A DNA stretch of 64,000 bases from Stachybotrys elegans (lineage: Eukaryota > Ascomycota > Sordariomycetes > Hypocreales > Stachybotryaceae). The DNA is taken from the NCBI GenBank assembly GCA_020746835.1, contig JAGPNK010000006.1:186001-250000 (forward strand), given 5' to 3'. Below the pieces are notes generated by a model. That model was not told the DNA's origin. It searched no databases and saw only the letters and a program-made list of their open reading frames with translations. This document shows, piece by piece, positions 35,330 to 47,362 of the stretch. The first letter of the stretch is position 1. Every line of letters begins with the position of its first letter. A program made the translations under genes and the position numbers.

Positions 35330-37842
35330 GATGGGCTGCGGGCGCGCTGCTGTGCGCGGAGCTGGAGCGAGCCAAGACGTATGCTGTCACCCCACTGCGA
35401 CTGTGCAACCGGCCTGGAGACGATGGTATGATGTCGATGCCGACCGATGCCGATGCCGATGCCGATGCCGCTGGGCCGGCAGCTGGTGAATTGGGCGCCC
35501 GCCGGAGCAACCGCGGGCTCCAAGACGAAGTGACGAGTAGAGTATCGCGGTACGATGAGTCAACAGGGGATCTATGACACGATCCTGGTCCGGGGGTTGT
35601 TGGTGGTGGTGATGTTTGCGGAAATGCTAGGTCGGAAAGACCAAGGTCGACAACGGCCAGTAAAGGACCTGCGAGAGCCCCGCGGAGCTACGAGACAGGC
35701 CGAGGCTGGGATGGTCAGCAATTCGGCCAAAGCAATGAGAGCCGAGATTAAAGCCGCGACACCAAGGCAGCCAAGAAAAAGAAAGACAAAGATTGAGCAA
35801 GAGGGAAAGAAGAAAGGAATGCCAGCAAATGCAACAAGGTACAGGAATCCCATCAATGGCAGTGGGCACCAGGGTGGAAAATGAAGACAGGATAGAGGAG
35901 AGAATGCTGGCGATGAGGATGGCGGAAAGAGGTCAGGTCGCGTTGTAATAGTGGATGCTCAGATGGGGGAGATACCTAGTAGTGTGGGTGCCGCTATAGT
36001 ACGGAGCACTAACATATGAAGGAGGAGGTATCTATCCACACACATATGTGGTGCGGGTACCTGGGGGTAGTTACCGACAACAGCCGTCCATGGCATGGTA
36101 ATCGCACAGCAATGATGATGAATGCATAATAGCCCGCCAGAATTATGGGGACATGGCATGGCCACAAGCACTGGAACCAGCTGTTCCCACGGGCCTGCGG
36201 TTCCTCGGCTTAGCGAAATGGCTTGCCTTTGACATGCGAGTGCTTAGTGACTGCATCATTAGCTGTGGTCCATTGGTCCGGCCGAGCGGCTCTGTTAAGC
36301 GGGTACAACCTGGGGAAGGCCATCGGGAAGCTGCAGGTACTAAATAATCCATTCTCGCGGCTTCGTCGTCCTATTTTCTCTAATGATACTCTCATCCCAT
36401 CACCACGCTGTACCGTGGAAACGGCAGACGGTTCATCCATGTGAATGCATCTGGCCGGTGCCGGTGCCAAGAGAGCCAGCCATCGGGATGATGCATGTGT
36501 CGGGGTTGCGCATGCTACAGCCTGCAGGGGAGCAGATACGTCAGATATCAGACATTTCCTTTCACGGGCATCCCGTCCCCCCATTCCATCCCAGGGCACT
36601 TGAGTGAGCGGACGATGTGCAGGGGGGCCATCCGTCAGCTGACGGCCCTTTTAACAACGCACAGTGCAACAGAGATGGCGTTTTCTGGGAGAGGCAAATG
36701 AGGCGTGCAACCGCGTCTTTGCCTTTGGGTAACATGGTGAATGAGGAGGACCCTGGTGTTTAGGCTGTGGTCTCTGTCTAATATGCCAGGTGTCGTGTGC
36801 CTAGTGTGCATACGAATCAGGGTAGTCAAGGGTGAAGGAATAATGTGATGGATCATAGTCGTACAAACCCATCTGCCCTCTCAATATCACTTTCCACGCA
36901 GCACACGCCTCATGGACCAACATAAATCACACATATTATCGTTGCACCGACTACTAATACCCGAGTATATGCGTACTTGTATTCACAGGTCCCTCATTAT
37001 CACAATACTTCAAGCCGACAAACTGGCGGTCTGTTGGATCCCAACCTACCCTGCACCAATATGTGCCATCCACACCACCTTGATGAGTTCATCTCCTCTT
37101 CCCCACAAAAAAGTTAAACCCCGATCGATCAGTCACATGCCAGTAGCAAACATCAAAGACCCCTCAAGTTGCTCTATCCAGCTCCAATCCGTCAGAATCC
37201 CGGCCAGCTCGGAGCTCATCGGCATCCGCTAGATCCTCCTCATCCGGGCCTCGCTTCCCGGTCGCTGATCGGACACGGCGACAAGGTCGATGCGCCTGCA
37301 TGCTGCTCGGCGGCACCCAGCCGCCCGCCCTACCAGCCACTCCCCAGAGCAAGAGCCATAGCCAGACCGCCTCCAGCTGCCCCAGGCTGCCCCACACGGA
37401 CCAGCGCATTTCTTCTCCCAAACAACAAACCCACAACAAAGAGACCACCCCCGACGCACAGGTGGACGCGTAGGGAGACGCGAGACGAGAAGAAGAAGCA
37501 GAAGCAGCAGCAGCAGCAGAAACGGCAGAAGAGGAAGCAGAAGCCAGTGGCTTGCCCCGTGGCGGTCATCCTCCAGCGACGGACCCCAGGCTAGAACAAT
37601 TCGGACGGCTTCAAGCACCGTCCACCAAGCCGAGTCAGTACTACGCGGGCACTTATTCGGCGCTCCGCGACAGCAGACTGAAAAAAGGGGGACACGAAGG
37701 AATCGAGTGCCAACAATCACAAGCCCGAGGCGACACAGTCCTGCCTTGTCATTGGAGGACCTCTACACACGCCGTCCAAACTTTACCAACGACATTCGCT
37801 CGTCCGCAAGCCTATCCCGCATACCCGCATACCCGCCATCCC
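35330..37842. other. Divergent intergenic region
   Basis: This 2.5-kb region lies between the starts of the pyruvate dehydrogenase kinase and coiled-coil genes. It contains a hexanucleotide repeat, listed separately. The frame of the downstream gene is open back to an ATG at 37552, but the extra residues look like translated leader. No other gene is supported. Confidence 0.45.
35435..35470. repeat. GATGCC hexanucleotide repeat
   Basis: About six copies of CGATGC, one degenerate, lie about 105-140 bp upstream of the kinase start codon, probably within its promoter or leader. No function is evident. Confidence 0.75.
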
Positions 37843-38964
37843 ATGGACAGCCCATCCAGCCGCCGAGATCTGCATGACGCAGACCTGGACGGCATCCTCT
37901 CTCGCCACCGCCGCGACACCTCTAGCACCTTCCGGAGCGGCACCCCGTCCCCCTCAGATACGCCTCCGCTGCTCTCCAGCCCGAGCCTGGCCTCGAGCCT
38001 GGGACTCTCCAACGGACACAGTCCCCTGCGGAACCAGGTCTCCAACGAAGATGCCTCCTCCATACGATTCGGGCTGGCACGTCGCCTCAGCCACCTCGCC
38101 CAGCAGCTTACCGAGGGCCAGGACGTCGACGAGCCGGCCCTGAGCACCGAGGTCGACCGCCTGGAGAAGGTGCTGGCGAGCCCCGCCCCCTTCACGCCGC
38201 AGCGTCGGCCATTGAGTCTCGACATGCGCTCCCGCAGCGATATGGTCGTGGGCGGAGGCATGGGCATGGGCGGCATGGGCGGCCTGGGCTCCAACTTCAG
38301 CTCCCCGCCGCAGTCGCTATTCCGCTCGCGCTTCACGGACCTGTCCCAGTCGTGGCTTAGAGAGCGCGAGAGGGAGCGCGAGCGCGAGGCCGAGGAGGAG
38401 GAGAGGGAGAGGCAAGAGATGGCCAAGCCGGCGCTGAGCATGAAGCAGGCCAAGAAGATTATTGCCGAGTCCACCAAGCTCAACGAAGAATTGACCCAGG
38501 TGGTCAATAACCTCAAGGCACGGCAGGAGGAGTCCGAGGTAAGCCAGGCCTGCCTTGAAACATAATGGAATTATTCTGACTGAAGCCCTCCAGCACATCC
38601 ACAGCCTTCTTATAGAGCGCGCCGAGCGCGCCGCGCAACGCATATTGTTTCTACAGAACCGGGTTTCCTACCTGTATGGCCTTGCCTCCCCGCCTTGCTC
38701 TTCACGACTGACCCCAGCCATAGGGAGGACGAGCTCCAAGAAAACGACGACGAGCTGCAGCACCTGCGGATATCCTTAAAGGCCATCGAGATCCAGTTGC
38801 CGCCACACCCGGACCAGGAGCTGCAGCGCTGCATCGCCGTCTTCAAGGAGGACTACCGCGCCCTCAAGAGGCGGCGCGCCAACCGTACGAGCCTTGCCAG
38901 CGCCCTCAGTTTCGACTCGTCGCTCGCCGACTCGACGGTGCAGGTCGACTCGCCCGGCCGATGA
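37843..38964 (+). CDS. Fungal coiled-coil protein of unknown function
   Basis: Three exons: 37843-38538, 38594-38673 and 38724-38964, giving 338 residues. Intron 1 uses GTAAGC with a CTGAC branch. Intron 2 uses GTATGG, and its placement restores the heptad phrase NRVSYLEDELQENDDELQ. The N-terminus is Ser/Pro-rich with possible kinase sites (SGTPSPSDTPP). A Gly/Met-rich stretch (GGMGMGGMGG) lies near residue 145. From about residue 165 the protein is predicted coiled coil: a run of RERERERE, then KQAKKIIAESTKLNEEL and HIHSLLIERAERAAQRI. The end is basic. I do not recognise a named family. A cytoskeletal, septal or spindle-pole role would fit but is not shown. Translation could start further upstream, at 37552. 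Confidence 0.75.
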
Positions 38965-41900
38965 GCCCAAGAACCCTCTGCGACGACGGCGCCGCGTGCG
39001 CGTCTGTTTGTGTGTATTCTACGACGTGACGAGCCATGACTACCTATTTTGAGTACTTAGCGAGCAGGGCTGTTATATATAGTCAACATCTTTTCCACCT
39101 GTCTTATTTTTGTTGTTTCCGAGGCTACGGGATATATCTTGGCTTACCTCTTTACCATGTATTATCCTTTTGACTGGACGGGAGCCACTGATGTTGGGCA
39201 AGCTGGAGGAGACGGCACAGCAATTGCCCAACACGCATCTCTCTCAAATGTTCCAAACAACATCTACCATGTTCTCCAGCTCATCTGTCGTATCCATCCA
39301 CATGTGTGCCCCGGCTGTAAGGCAGCCCGCCGCCAGTCTACCAGCCTGCACCCCTTTCTATCGTTCGGGCTGCCCATCTCGCCACACGATCAAACGCAAG
39401 GCGATCCTGACAGTGCTCTCTTCCAAGGAACCGCCAGACTGGCCAACCCCCGCGTGACATCGCCCAACAAAAAAAAAAAAAAGCCCCCCCCCGCCCAAAA
39501 AACTTTGTTGCAGCCAAACAGAGGCGGGCAAACGGCAGTTGACCTGGAACCGTAGAACAAGGTTAGGACAGATTCTCAGCTCTGGCTGATGGGCGATTGA
39601 TGGTGGAGCTCAAGGATTGGTCTCCCTTTGCCTGTCAACTTCCACGCTATTCTACCTCTCAGTTACCTCGTGTTCTTCCCAGGATGCTTCCACCGGGCCC
39701 ATCGTCAAGAGAGGATGGCCTCCTCTGCGTGCCTCGACCATCTGATGGAGCTTGACAGAGGGCTCGCCCAGACTCCGATCACGGCAATCTACGCACCAGT
39801 AGACTGTGTATGGTGCGGTATTGACTTTGCGTGTATCACAGTTCGGAAGAAGCCATCCAGGCAGAAGTCTGAGGACTGGCCGATGCTTCGGAGCAAGATA
39901 ACGTTGAGATTTAGTGTTTGTACATGATCCCGGTAGTATATAATGACCACTCTGCAACTCTCCAACCCATATTCTTTCCATCCCAGTCAACAATTCCTGT
40001 CATCTTCTGCCATCATCCCTTGCCACCACCCGCCTCTGCAGTTTCCAACCCCAAATCCCCACCCCCCGCCCCTTGTCTTGTCTGACCGTCCACAGTCTGC
40101 GTCTCGGTGCTGCCGTTCGATGCTGCCGTTCGATCGTGTTCGATGCGGATAGCGATGAGGTCGGACCTGGACATCTCAGCGTTAGCGAACTGATCGTTCT
40201 TCGCAGTCCCGCAAAGCCGATGTGCAATGGCAAAGCGGGTGGGTTTCTTCTTCACATTCCCGGACAAGCCGAAAGATGCAATGAAAAAAAAAAGTTTGTC
40301 AGTCACCTGGAGGTAGTGTAATACCAGGGACCGACGTGGTAAATAAAAAATTATGCCATCGTTACCTTATCCCGTCGGCGGTACTGGTGTCAGTGTGCCT
40401 CACGCAGGTGCCGAGTACCGCGGACGACCACCCCGACCTCTTGAACGTCGGTGCCTGGTGGAATAGCGACGAGCAGATCTCGCATATAAGAAGTACTAAT
40501 GGAAGAAAAGGAAAGGAAAAGAAATCAAAAGATGAACGGGCAGAGCGAGATTAAATAGGGCAGCAAGTCACGCTTCCGACCAGCCTAGACTCGGTGCTCC
40601 TTCTTCCTCCTACCGTGGAGGCCTGGTGCTCTTTCTGCCTTCTTCAGCAAGCCGGAAGGTACGTGGGCCGACTAACAGAGAACAGAGCAACAGCATAAGC
40701 GAAGATAACACAAACGGAAGGAAGCGCCTTCCTCGACCGCTCCCACCACTCCGACCACTCGATCTCTTCAGCGCCAGCGCCTACCTGCGAAATGGCGAAA
40801 TGAGAAGACCAGGGCGGCGTGAGACCAGAAAGGGGATGCATCACTTCTTCCAACAAATTGTATGGTCTTGTTCCTCTTTCAACCCCCTTTGGCAGGCCAG
40901 AATCTGCATCGGCCAATTCGCGGTGAACGCACCAACACCTGCCTGACACCACCAGAAGGAAGCATCTTGAGCGTTGGTGTCTAGTGGAATGGTGCGAGAG
41001 GATACCTGCATCCCCAAGCGAAGGCGAGGCAAGATGAGTCACCATGGTTTGCTGCTCCTTCTTCCTGTGGCCCGAAATGGCCTGTTGCTCTCTTCGTTTC
41101 TTCCTCAAACTTGTGATCACCTGACAAGCACAGATAATACAAACGGAAGGAAGCAGCTTCGCTGACCTCTTGAACGTCGGTACCTGTGAAATGGCGATGA
41201 GCCCGAAGGCGCATGAAGAAGTACAGAAAAAGGATGAGCGGGCAGAGCGAGGCCAGACAGCAGGATAGGATACAGCTCACTTCTATCCCGTTGCGCTGTG
41301 CATTTACTTGGCATACCTGCCTCACTTCCTATCAGTTAGTACCTGCCTACTTAGCTGGGAGCCCAAGTGCGCAGACCATCACTGACCTGAAGCCAGTACG
41401 TAGGTGCTTACCACCTACCTCCGTGCATTACAAAACCCGGCACTTGTTCAGCAATGAGGAAAGACCACCTGCTCTCGCACGCATATCCGGCACGCCGGTG
41501 ACATACTTCGTCAACTCTCAGCCAATGGCCGCCACGAGCAGCAGGCATTACTTTCCTGGTCTGATGGCTCTTGATGCCTGGGAGACCGACCGAGACCAGA
41601 CCATCATCCAAGGTGACCAGCTACTACAAGCTGAGGAAGGTAACCTGTCACAGAGAACAAGCGAATTCACCACCAACCCAACTTCTTCGACCACCCGAGC
41701 ATCGGTACCTGCTGAGATGCAGCGCGCTATTTCCACGTCATCTGCCGATTTTAACGCGAGACGAAAATGCAGAATGTCCCGGACGGCAGTCCCCCTTCCT
41801 TCCTCACAAGAGTACGGAATACGTGCAGCCAGCGTTCAGAGGTTCTTCAACTGACCTCGAAATAAGCTAGAACGCCGTCATCGGATAGAGCCCTCGCATG

Positions 41901-43090
41901 ATTGCCCATGGAAAACTCCCAGTCATCGAAATTTGACACACATATGGCGCCATGGCCTCATCCGACACAAGACCAAGCGTGAACATCACAACCACCGCCC
42001 ACGATACGCAAGCTCCCGACGATGCCGAGCTCTTTCCTGAGCAAACGCATTCGCCGGAAGCAGGCATACCAAGTCAGATGAAGAAATGGCCAAAAGAGAG
42101 CATCGACGACCCCTGCCCCTCCTGGGAATCACGACAAGACTGCATTGCACTCGGTTTGCCACAGCACATGAAGCATGTCCTAGCGCTGCCCAGAAGTCAT
42201 TGGCTTTGGGCTTGAGAGTTATCCCAAAGCCTGATAGTGCGCATTGCAACTCTTCCAAGCACATACGACCATACCTACCAGAAAATACGGGGTCCCGTCC
42301 GCTCCCCCAGAGTCAAACTGGTAAGGGGCAGATTAGTAGTTGGGTCGGTGACGACCAGCGAACACCGGCTGTTGTATGTTTTTGCCTCGTTGCTCATCTT
42401 TTTGCTGCTGGGATGGAGGAACTGACAGGATCCAGTACGACCACCCCCATCGAGGCCTCCTCCGCGCCCCCTGGCCGTCTCGATCTCGATGTGTATGTGA
42501 AGGCATATCGACCTAGGTTCCCACTGCCAAACCTGTTGTGGGGTGGGCAGCGATACGAAGCCATGGGCCGAACTCTCAGAACAGTCGAAGGGGCGCAAGA
42601 CTGCTCTCCGCTTGGGTAGTAATATTTGACTACTGCTTCGTCTTCGAAAAGCAAAAGGAGAAGCTCTGTGTATTGTACATATTGTGGGAGATGCATTCTA
42701 ATAAACTTCGCAAACCCAATTGCTCCTGTTGTTGTGGCCATTACTTCTTGCTGTCCTATTTTTGCATGTGTATAAAGGTGAGCCGCAGACGCATATTGCG
42801 ACTCCTGCCTCACATTGCAACCGAGCATCTGTATTCACCCAGCTTCTTAGCCAAGGAAAGGTATGTGGACGAAAGGCACCCGTTTTGCTAGCGATGGAAA
42901 TAGACAAGCGAACAAACGACGTTCATTCCACGCATACCGTGTGTCTTACCAGGCGAGATTTAAGAACGAGCGATACATAAATTATACAGTAACTATGCAA
43001 TGACGCCTAACCCCATCATAACATCATCTCATACGTATGGACATTGCTCCGCTGACCACCAATGCTTGTGAATACACATGTGAAACGTGT
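38965..43090. other. 4.1-kb region without supported genes
   Basis: This stretch contains the 3' flank of the coiled-coil gene and the 3' flank of the sugar transporter gene. The 213-codon plus-strand frame at 41213-41854 and the minus-strand frames at 40644-41325 overlap the diverged repeat array listed separately and have no recognised domain. A 13-bp direct duplication (GCTGCCGTTCGAT) lies near 40108-40133. Confidence 0.45.
40435..41251. repeat. Diverged composite repeat array
   Basis: Four short blocks recur in order. Block A (GACCTCTTGAACGTCGGT core, about 40 bp) is at 40435-40473 and 41164-41201, with weaker copies at 40753-40804 and 40962-41000. Block B (GATGARCGGGCAGAGCGAG) is at 40531-40549 and 41233-41251. 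Block C (TGCTCCTTCTTCCT and about 35 bp after it) is at 40595-40645 and 41053-41104. Block D (ATAAYACAAACGGAAGGAAG) is at 40703-40725 and 41132-41154. A further A-like copy may lie near 41690-41720. The order is A-B-C-D-A, then A-C-D-A-B. No open frame, transposase or terminal repeat explains it. Confidence 0.6.
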
Positions 43091-45351
43091 CTATACCTTG
43101 CCGCTAGGGTTGGGGTCACGCTCCTGCATCATGGTCTTCTCGTGATGTGCCTCATCGCCAGCGCTGGGAACAATAGGAGGGGGGATGCTCGCGCGGAAGA
43201 TGTAGTGCTGGATAAACCAACGTGCCTGGGAGAGACCGTATCGCATGATGCGGTGCAGGCGGACGTTGAAGACGCTGTCGAGCTCCTCCAGCGTCTTGCC
43301 TTTGGTCTCGGGCAGGAAGAAGAGCACAAGGAAGAAGCCGATGACGTTCCATGCAGCGTACCAGCCGAAAGCACCGGTTGGGGTAAAAGCCCGTTGCAGG
43401 GATGGCCACGTCACGGCTAGGATGAAGTTGAACAGCCACGTGGTTGCTGTTGCAATGGACATACCAATGGCTCGGATATATAGAGGCTGTCGAATTGGTC
43501 AGTGGAGGCCTCAATCAGTGTCAGGGAAAACGTACATAGGCCTCTGCAGAGTATGTGAACGGCACGGGACCTTCGCCAGGAGAGTACACAATGCCAAAAA
43601 GATAGATACCCAATGCGATGCAGGCGATATGTGCGGTGGTGTCTTCTGGGATCAGGAAACTGAAGCCGGTGAAAAGGAGGAATATGGCCATGAGCTGTGA
43701 GGCGCGTCAGCATTTCGTGTGGGAGCCACAAACTGGTGCTTCTTACCGGGAATGTAGTCAACAGCAAGTTACGTCGGCCAAACGTGTCGATGGTGTAGAA
43801 TGCGGGCAAGGCAAAGAGGAAGTTGATGATACCGAAACCAAGCGATGCCGCTAGAGCAGATCGCTCATCAAAGTTGGCAGACAGGAAGATCTCGGAGCTG
43901 TAGTAAGCAATCACATTGACACCGCAAAACTATTCTCGTTAGGCCTACAATCAACGCATCGCTTCATAAAGGGTGCATACCTGCTGCATGAACATGACAA
44001 TCTCAGAGGCCAGAAAGGCGTTGCGGTTGCGGCGGATGGTGAGAATCTCCTTGAACTTGTTGCTGCGGCCAATGGACATGGCGGCTTCGGCCTCGAGCAG
44101 GGCGTGGGCGTAGAAGATGTCGCGAGCAGCCTGGATCTTACCGTGACGCAGACGGGACATGGCATCGTAGGCATCCCTGTGGCGGTTCTTGGTGAGATAC
44201 CAGCGGGGTGACTCTAGGCAGCGGTATACCAGGGCGCAGACTATGAGGGCCGGGACACCAGCGCTTCCCATCATGAGTCGCCAGTTGAGGCCTGAGACGC
44301 TGGAGGTATCCTGCACCCCGTAGAAGGCCAAGTCCATGACATATCCCAGCATGATACTGTGAGGAAGTCCATTAGCGACGAGAAAGAGGGACACCATTGA
44401 CTACACGTAACGTACCCAAATGCGGTCCACATCTGCCATTGCATCACCAGAGCACCACGAATGAGCTTGGGGGCACACTCGGCGGCAAACATGGGCGTGG
44501 TAGCAGACTTGGGACCGATGCCGAAGCCCAGAAAGAAGCGGGCGATGAACATGTGCCACCAGGTGTTGGTGAAACTCTGCCAGAAGCAAGTAACGAAAGA
44601 GATGGCGCAGGAGATGAAGACGGTACCGCGGCGACCAAAGCGCTTGTTCAGAGGCTCAGTAATCCCTAATAAGCGTGTCAGAATCAACTGCTGGCTGCAG
44701 CACATAGGCAAGTATACGCACAGCATCCCATGGTTGCACAGCAAAGGTATGGCGCGGCGTTGACGAGGCCGATAAGCCAGCTTCCGCGATCCGTCTCGGG
44801 ATCAAGGCCGAAGGGCCCACGGTAGAAGATCTGAGCGCCGTTGACGACGGTCTCGTCCATACCTTGGACCACAGCACAGAGAGAGCAAACTATCGAGTTT
44901 GAGTACCAAGCAGGGCATCAGAGGAGATACAATAGGGCTTACTAGTGACGAGGTAATACAGCATGCCGGGGTGACTCCATTTATGTTCAACCTCGTTGAC
45001 CAGAGTTTGTCTCTCGTCTTCAGTGAGGCCATTGACGGCAGCATACTTTTCTCTCAAGGAGTGGAGGTTGTCGTCGACATCCATATCACCAGCGATGATG
45101 GCACCGAGACGAAAGGCGCGAATCTCCTCTTCGTCGGTCATGCCTTGATGCTCGCGGGCGTACTTTTCACCCATCTGCGCGAGTTGGTCGCGGCTGTAGC
45201 CTGCGAGAGGATGGTCTGCCTTGGCACCGGATCCGTGATTGGTCGAGGCGTCGAGGAAGCTGTCGCTGCCGCGGTTCTCGTTGTGGCCAAAGGAGCCATG
45301 CTCGGAGCCGCTGCGCTGCTTCTTCTCAGCAGCGGTATCGTGGCTGGCCAT
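43091..45351 (-). CDS. MFS sugar transporter
   Basis: Seven exons on the minus strand: 45351-44943, 44889-44722, 44665-44416, 44356-43981, 43929-43747, 43694-43536 and 43486-43091, giving 646 residues. All introns are GT..AG and all exon phases agree. A hydrophilic N-terminus of about 130 residues, unusually long for the family, precedes twelve predicted membrane segments. Sugar-porter signatures are present: [80 protein letters not shown] and [13 protein letters not shown]. It should sit in the plasma membrane and import a sugar or polyol by proton symport. The [10 protein letters not shown] subgroup with the long N-terminus is common in filamentous fungi, but I cannot assign the substrate. 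The C-terminus is polar and may control turnover. Confidence 0.92.
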
Positions 45352-47362
45352 TGCGTCTGTGGTAGAAGTGTGAAACGCTGTGTGCTGAACTGGTATGCCC
45401 ACGGTCGTGCAATTTTCTTTCCAGGACAGGGAATGGGCCAATATGGGAGAGAAAGGCATGCTAGAACTGCGAACTGGGCAGGCCGCTTTCTTATACAACT
45501 AGACAACATGGGAAATACCATCAGTAACGGCTTCGCAGCTCGGCTCCGTGTAAAGTAACCGGCATGCTGATCATCCAGCCGGCGTCAGCGAATCTGCGAC
45601 GTCATGGCGTGATACACCGAGCGAGGGACCGGCCATGTTGGGCCCGCATCACATCCAGCAAAGATGGCAAACGCACTACGGAGTCTGGTGGTGTAGACGG
45701 AGAGCGGAGGAGCATGACGTCGCGGGCGCGATGATGGTTGGCTGGCGAGGCGCGGGATCGCCAAGGACAGGGAGAATGGAGAAAGGGAGCGTGGCAGGGG
45801 TGCGATCCTTGGCCTAGGCCTGGGGTTAGGCAAGTTGGGGCTCGTTTCAGTGCCAAGGAGACCCAGGATGCCCAAGCTTCACGCAGCGTTTCGGCAGCGG
45901 CCGTCTTGGGACTTCTTGGAAGGTCTTGGGAGGTCTTGGGAAGTCTTGGGGGTGGAGATGGCGTCGGCCATCAACCAGGGCTATTCGACTTCAACTCCAG
46001 AGCCGCCTCGACGACACTTGTCTGCAAGAGAAGAATTGTCGTCGGCCATGTTGGAGGGAGCGGCGAGGTGCGGAGATGGCTGTCGGCCGGAGACTGTGTG
46101 GGTGGATGGCTGTATTGGGTAATTAATTGTTGTATTCCTCAACTCCCAACCTACATACGCCGACAATCCTGAGCCTACCCAATTGTTTGTGGTCACCGGT
46201 GTCTCGTTCCTTCCCAGCCTTTCCACATTGCTCCACGTTTTCACGTGGCCACTGAATCTTACCGGGCGAGGAATGGCAAGTGCTAGTCGACAGAAAATCT
46301 CTCGTAGATCACATCCACAATCCAACCCAGCCTGGGGACATGGACGAATCCTCAAGTCGCGAATTCTGCTGCCTACGAGCGGGAGTCGGAGTGTCCCCCA
46401 GGGGGATGCTAAACCCACCTAACGTTCAACCCGATTATTCCCCTCATGCTCGACCGAGCCGCCGCTCTTTGGCCGAGTCAAGGAAAGCGTGGGCGATCGA
46501 CAGTCGCTCGAGAGATCCTGGTCAGAACGCACAGCCATCGGGCGACGTCGATGGCGTCTGACATCATTGCCCGCAGGTAGACGGACCCCAAAACCGACAG
46601 ACAAACGCGACAACCCAGACCCTCGGAGTTCCACCCAACCATGCCCATGTGCACAATTTTGCGAGCGCAACGTCATCTTTGGGGATTTCTGCATTTGATC
46701 CTTTGTCGGCACCGTATATGGCACTGGACACTATGATACCATGACTTCATTCTGCCGTGATGCAGAAACCCCAGAATCGCACATACTGCCATCCCGATTC
46801 CATCTTCGCACACCCTTTCGAATCCCGGCGATGGCCTCGTACCCTCCTCAGGAATCAGCCAGCCAGTCCAATCCTTTGCTATTTGAGGCAATTGACTCTG
46901 ACTAACCCCACAAACCTTGTCATTCATTGAAGCAGACTGTCCACTTCTCCGTGGGGAAATATTAGCAACTCGTTTCCTAGGTTTCATTCTACATAAGCAT
47001 ATCGAACACTAGCAAAGGCTGGTCGCTGATCCAAGTGTAGTATGGACGGGGCCATTTCCGCTGTCAACCTTCTACAATGTCACCAAGTTTGTGCTTTGCA
47101 ACGCCCTACACTTCACCAGTGGCAGCGATACTGAAATTTGTAGGAAGTTCGACTTCCCATACCCCTATACAGAATGCCTTTGCCTCGGCACCCACTTCAC
47201 TCTGGCCTGTTACAGAGCATACCTAGAAATACCCGTCCATGACGTTTCATTATCATAATCCACCCCGAGTCATCGCCCGATCCTGAACCCCCTGGTCTCC
47301 TTTTCATCCATTTACCTTTCTAGCCACCTATCTCTGCCATTTTATGGGTGGTTTGCGCTTCA
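45352..47362. other. Intergenic region
   Basis: Two kilobases between the start of the sugar transporter and the stop of the DUF7514 gene, both on the minus strand. A short GGTCTTGG-type direct repeat occurs at about 45920-45952. No gene is supported. Confidence 0.45.

Noticed and set aside
40130..41260. Box C/D snoRNA cluster as explanation of the repeat array
   Set aside because: GCGATGA words resemble box C, but matching CTGA boxes at proper spacing and terminal stems are missing in most copies.
41213..41854. 213-codon plus-strand frame in the repeat-bearing gap
   Set aside because: It overlaps the repeat blocks, which occur in different frames in other copies, and has no recognised domain.
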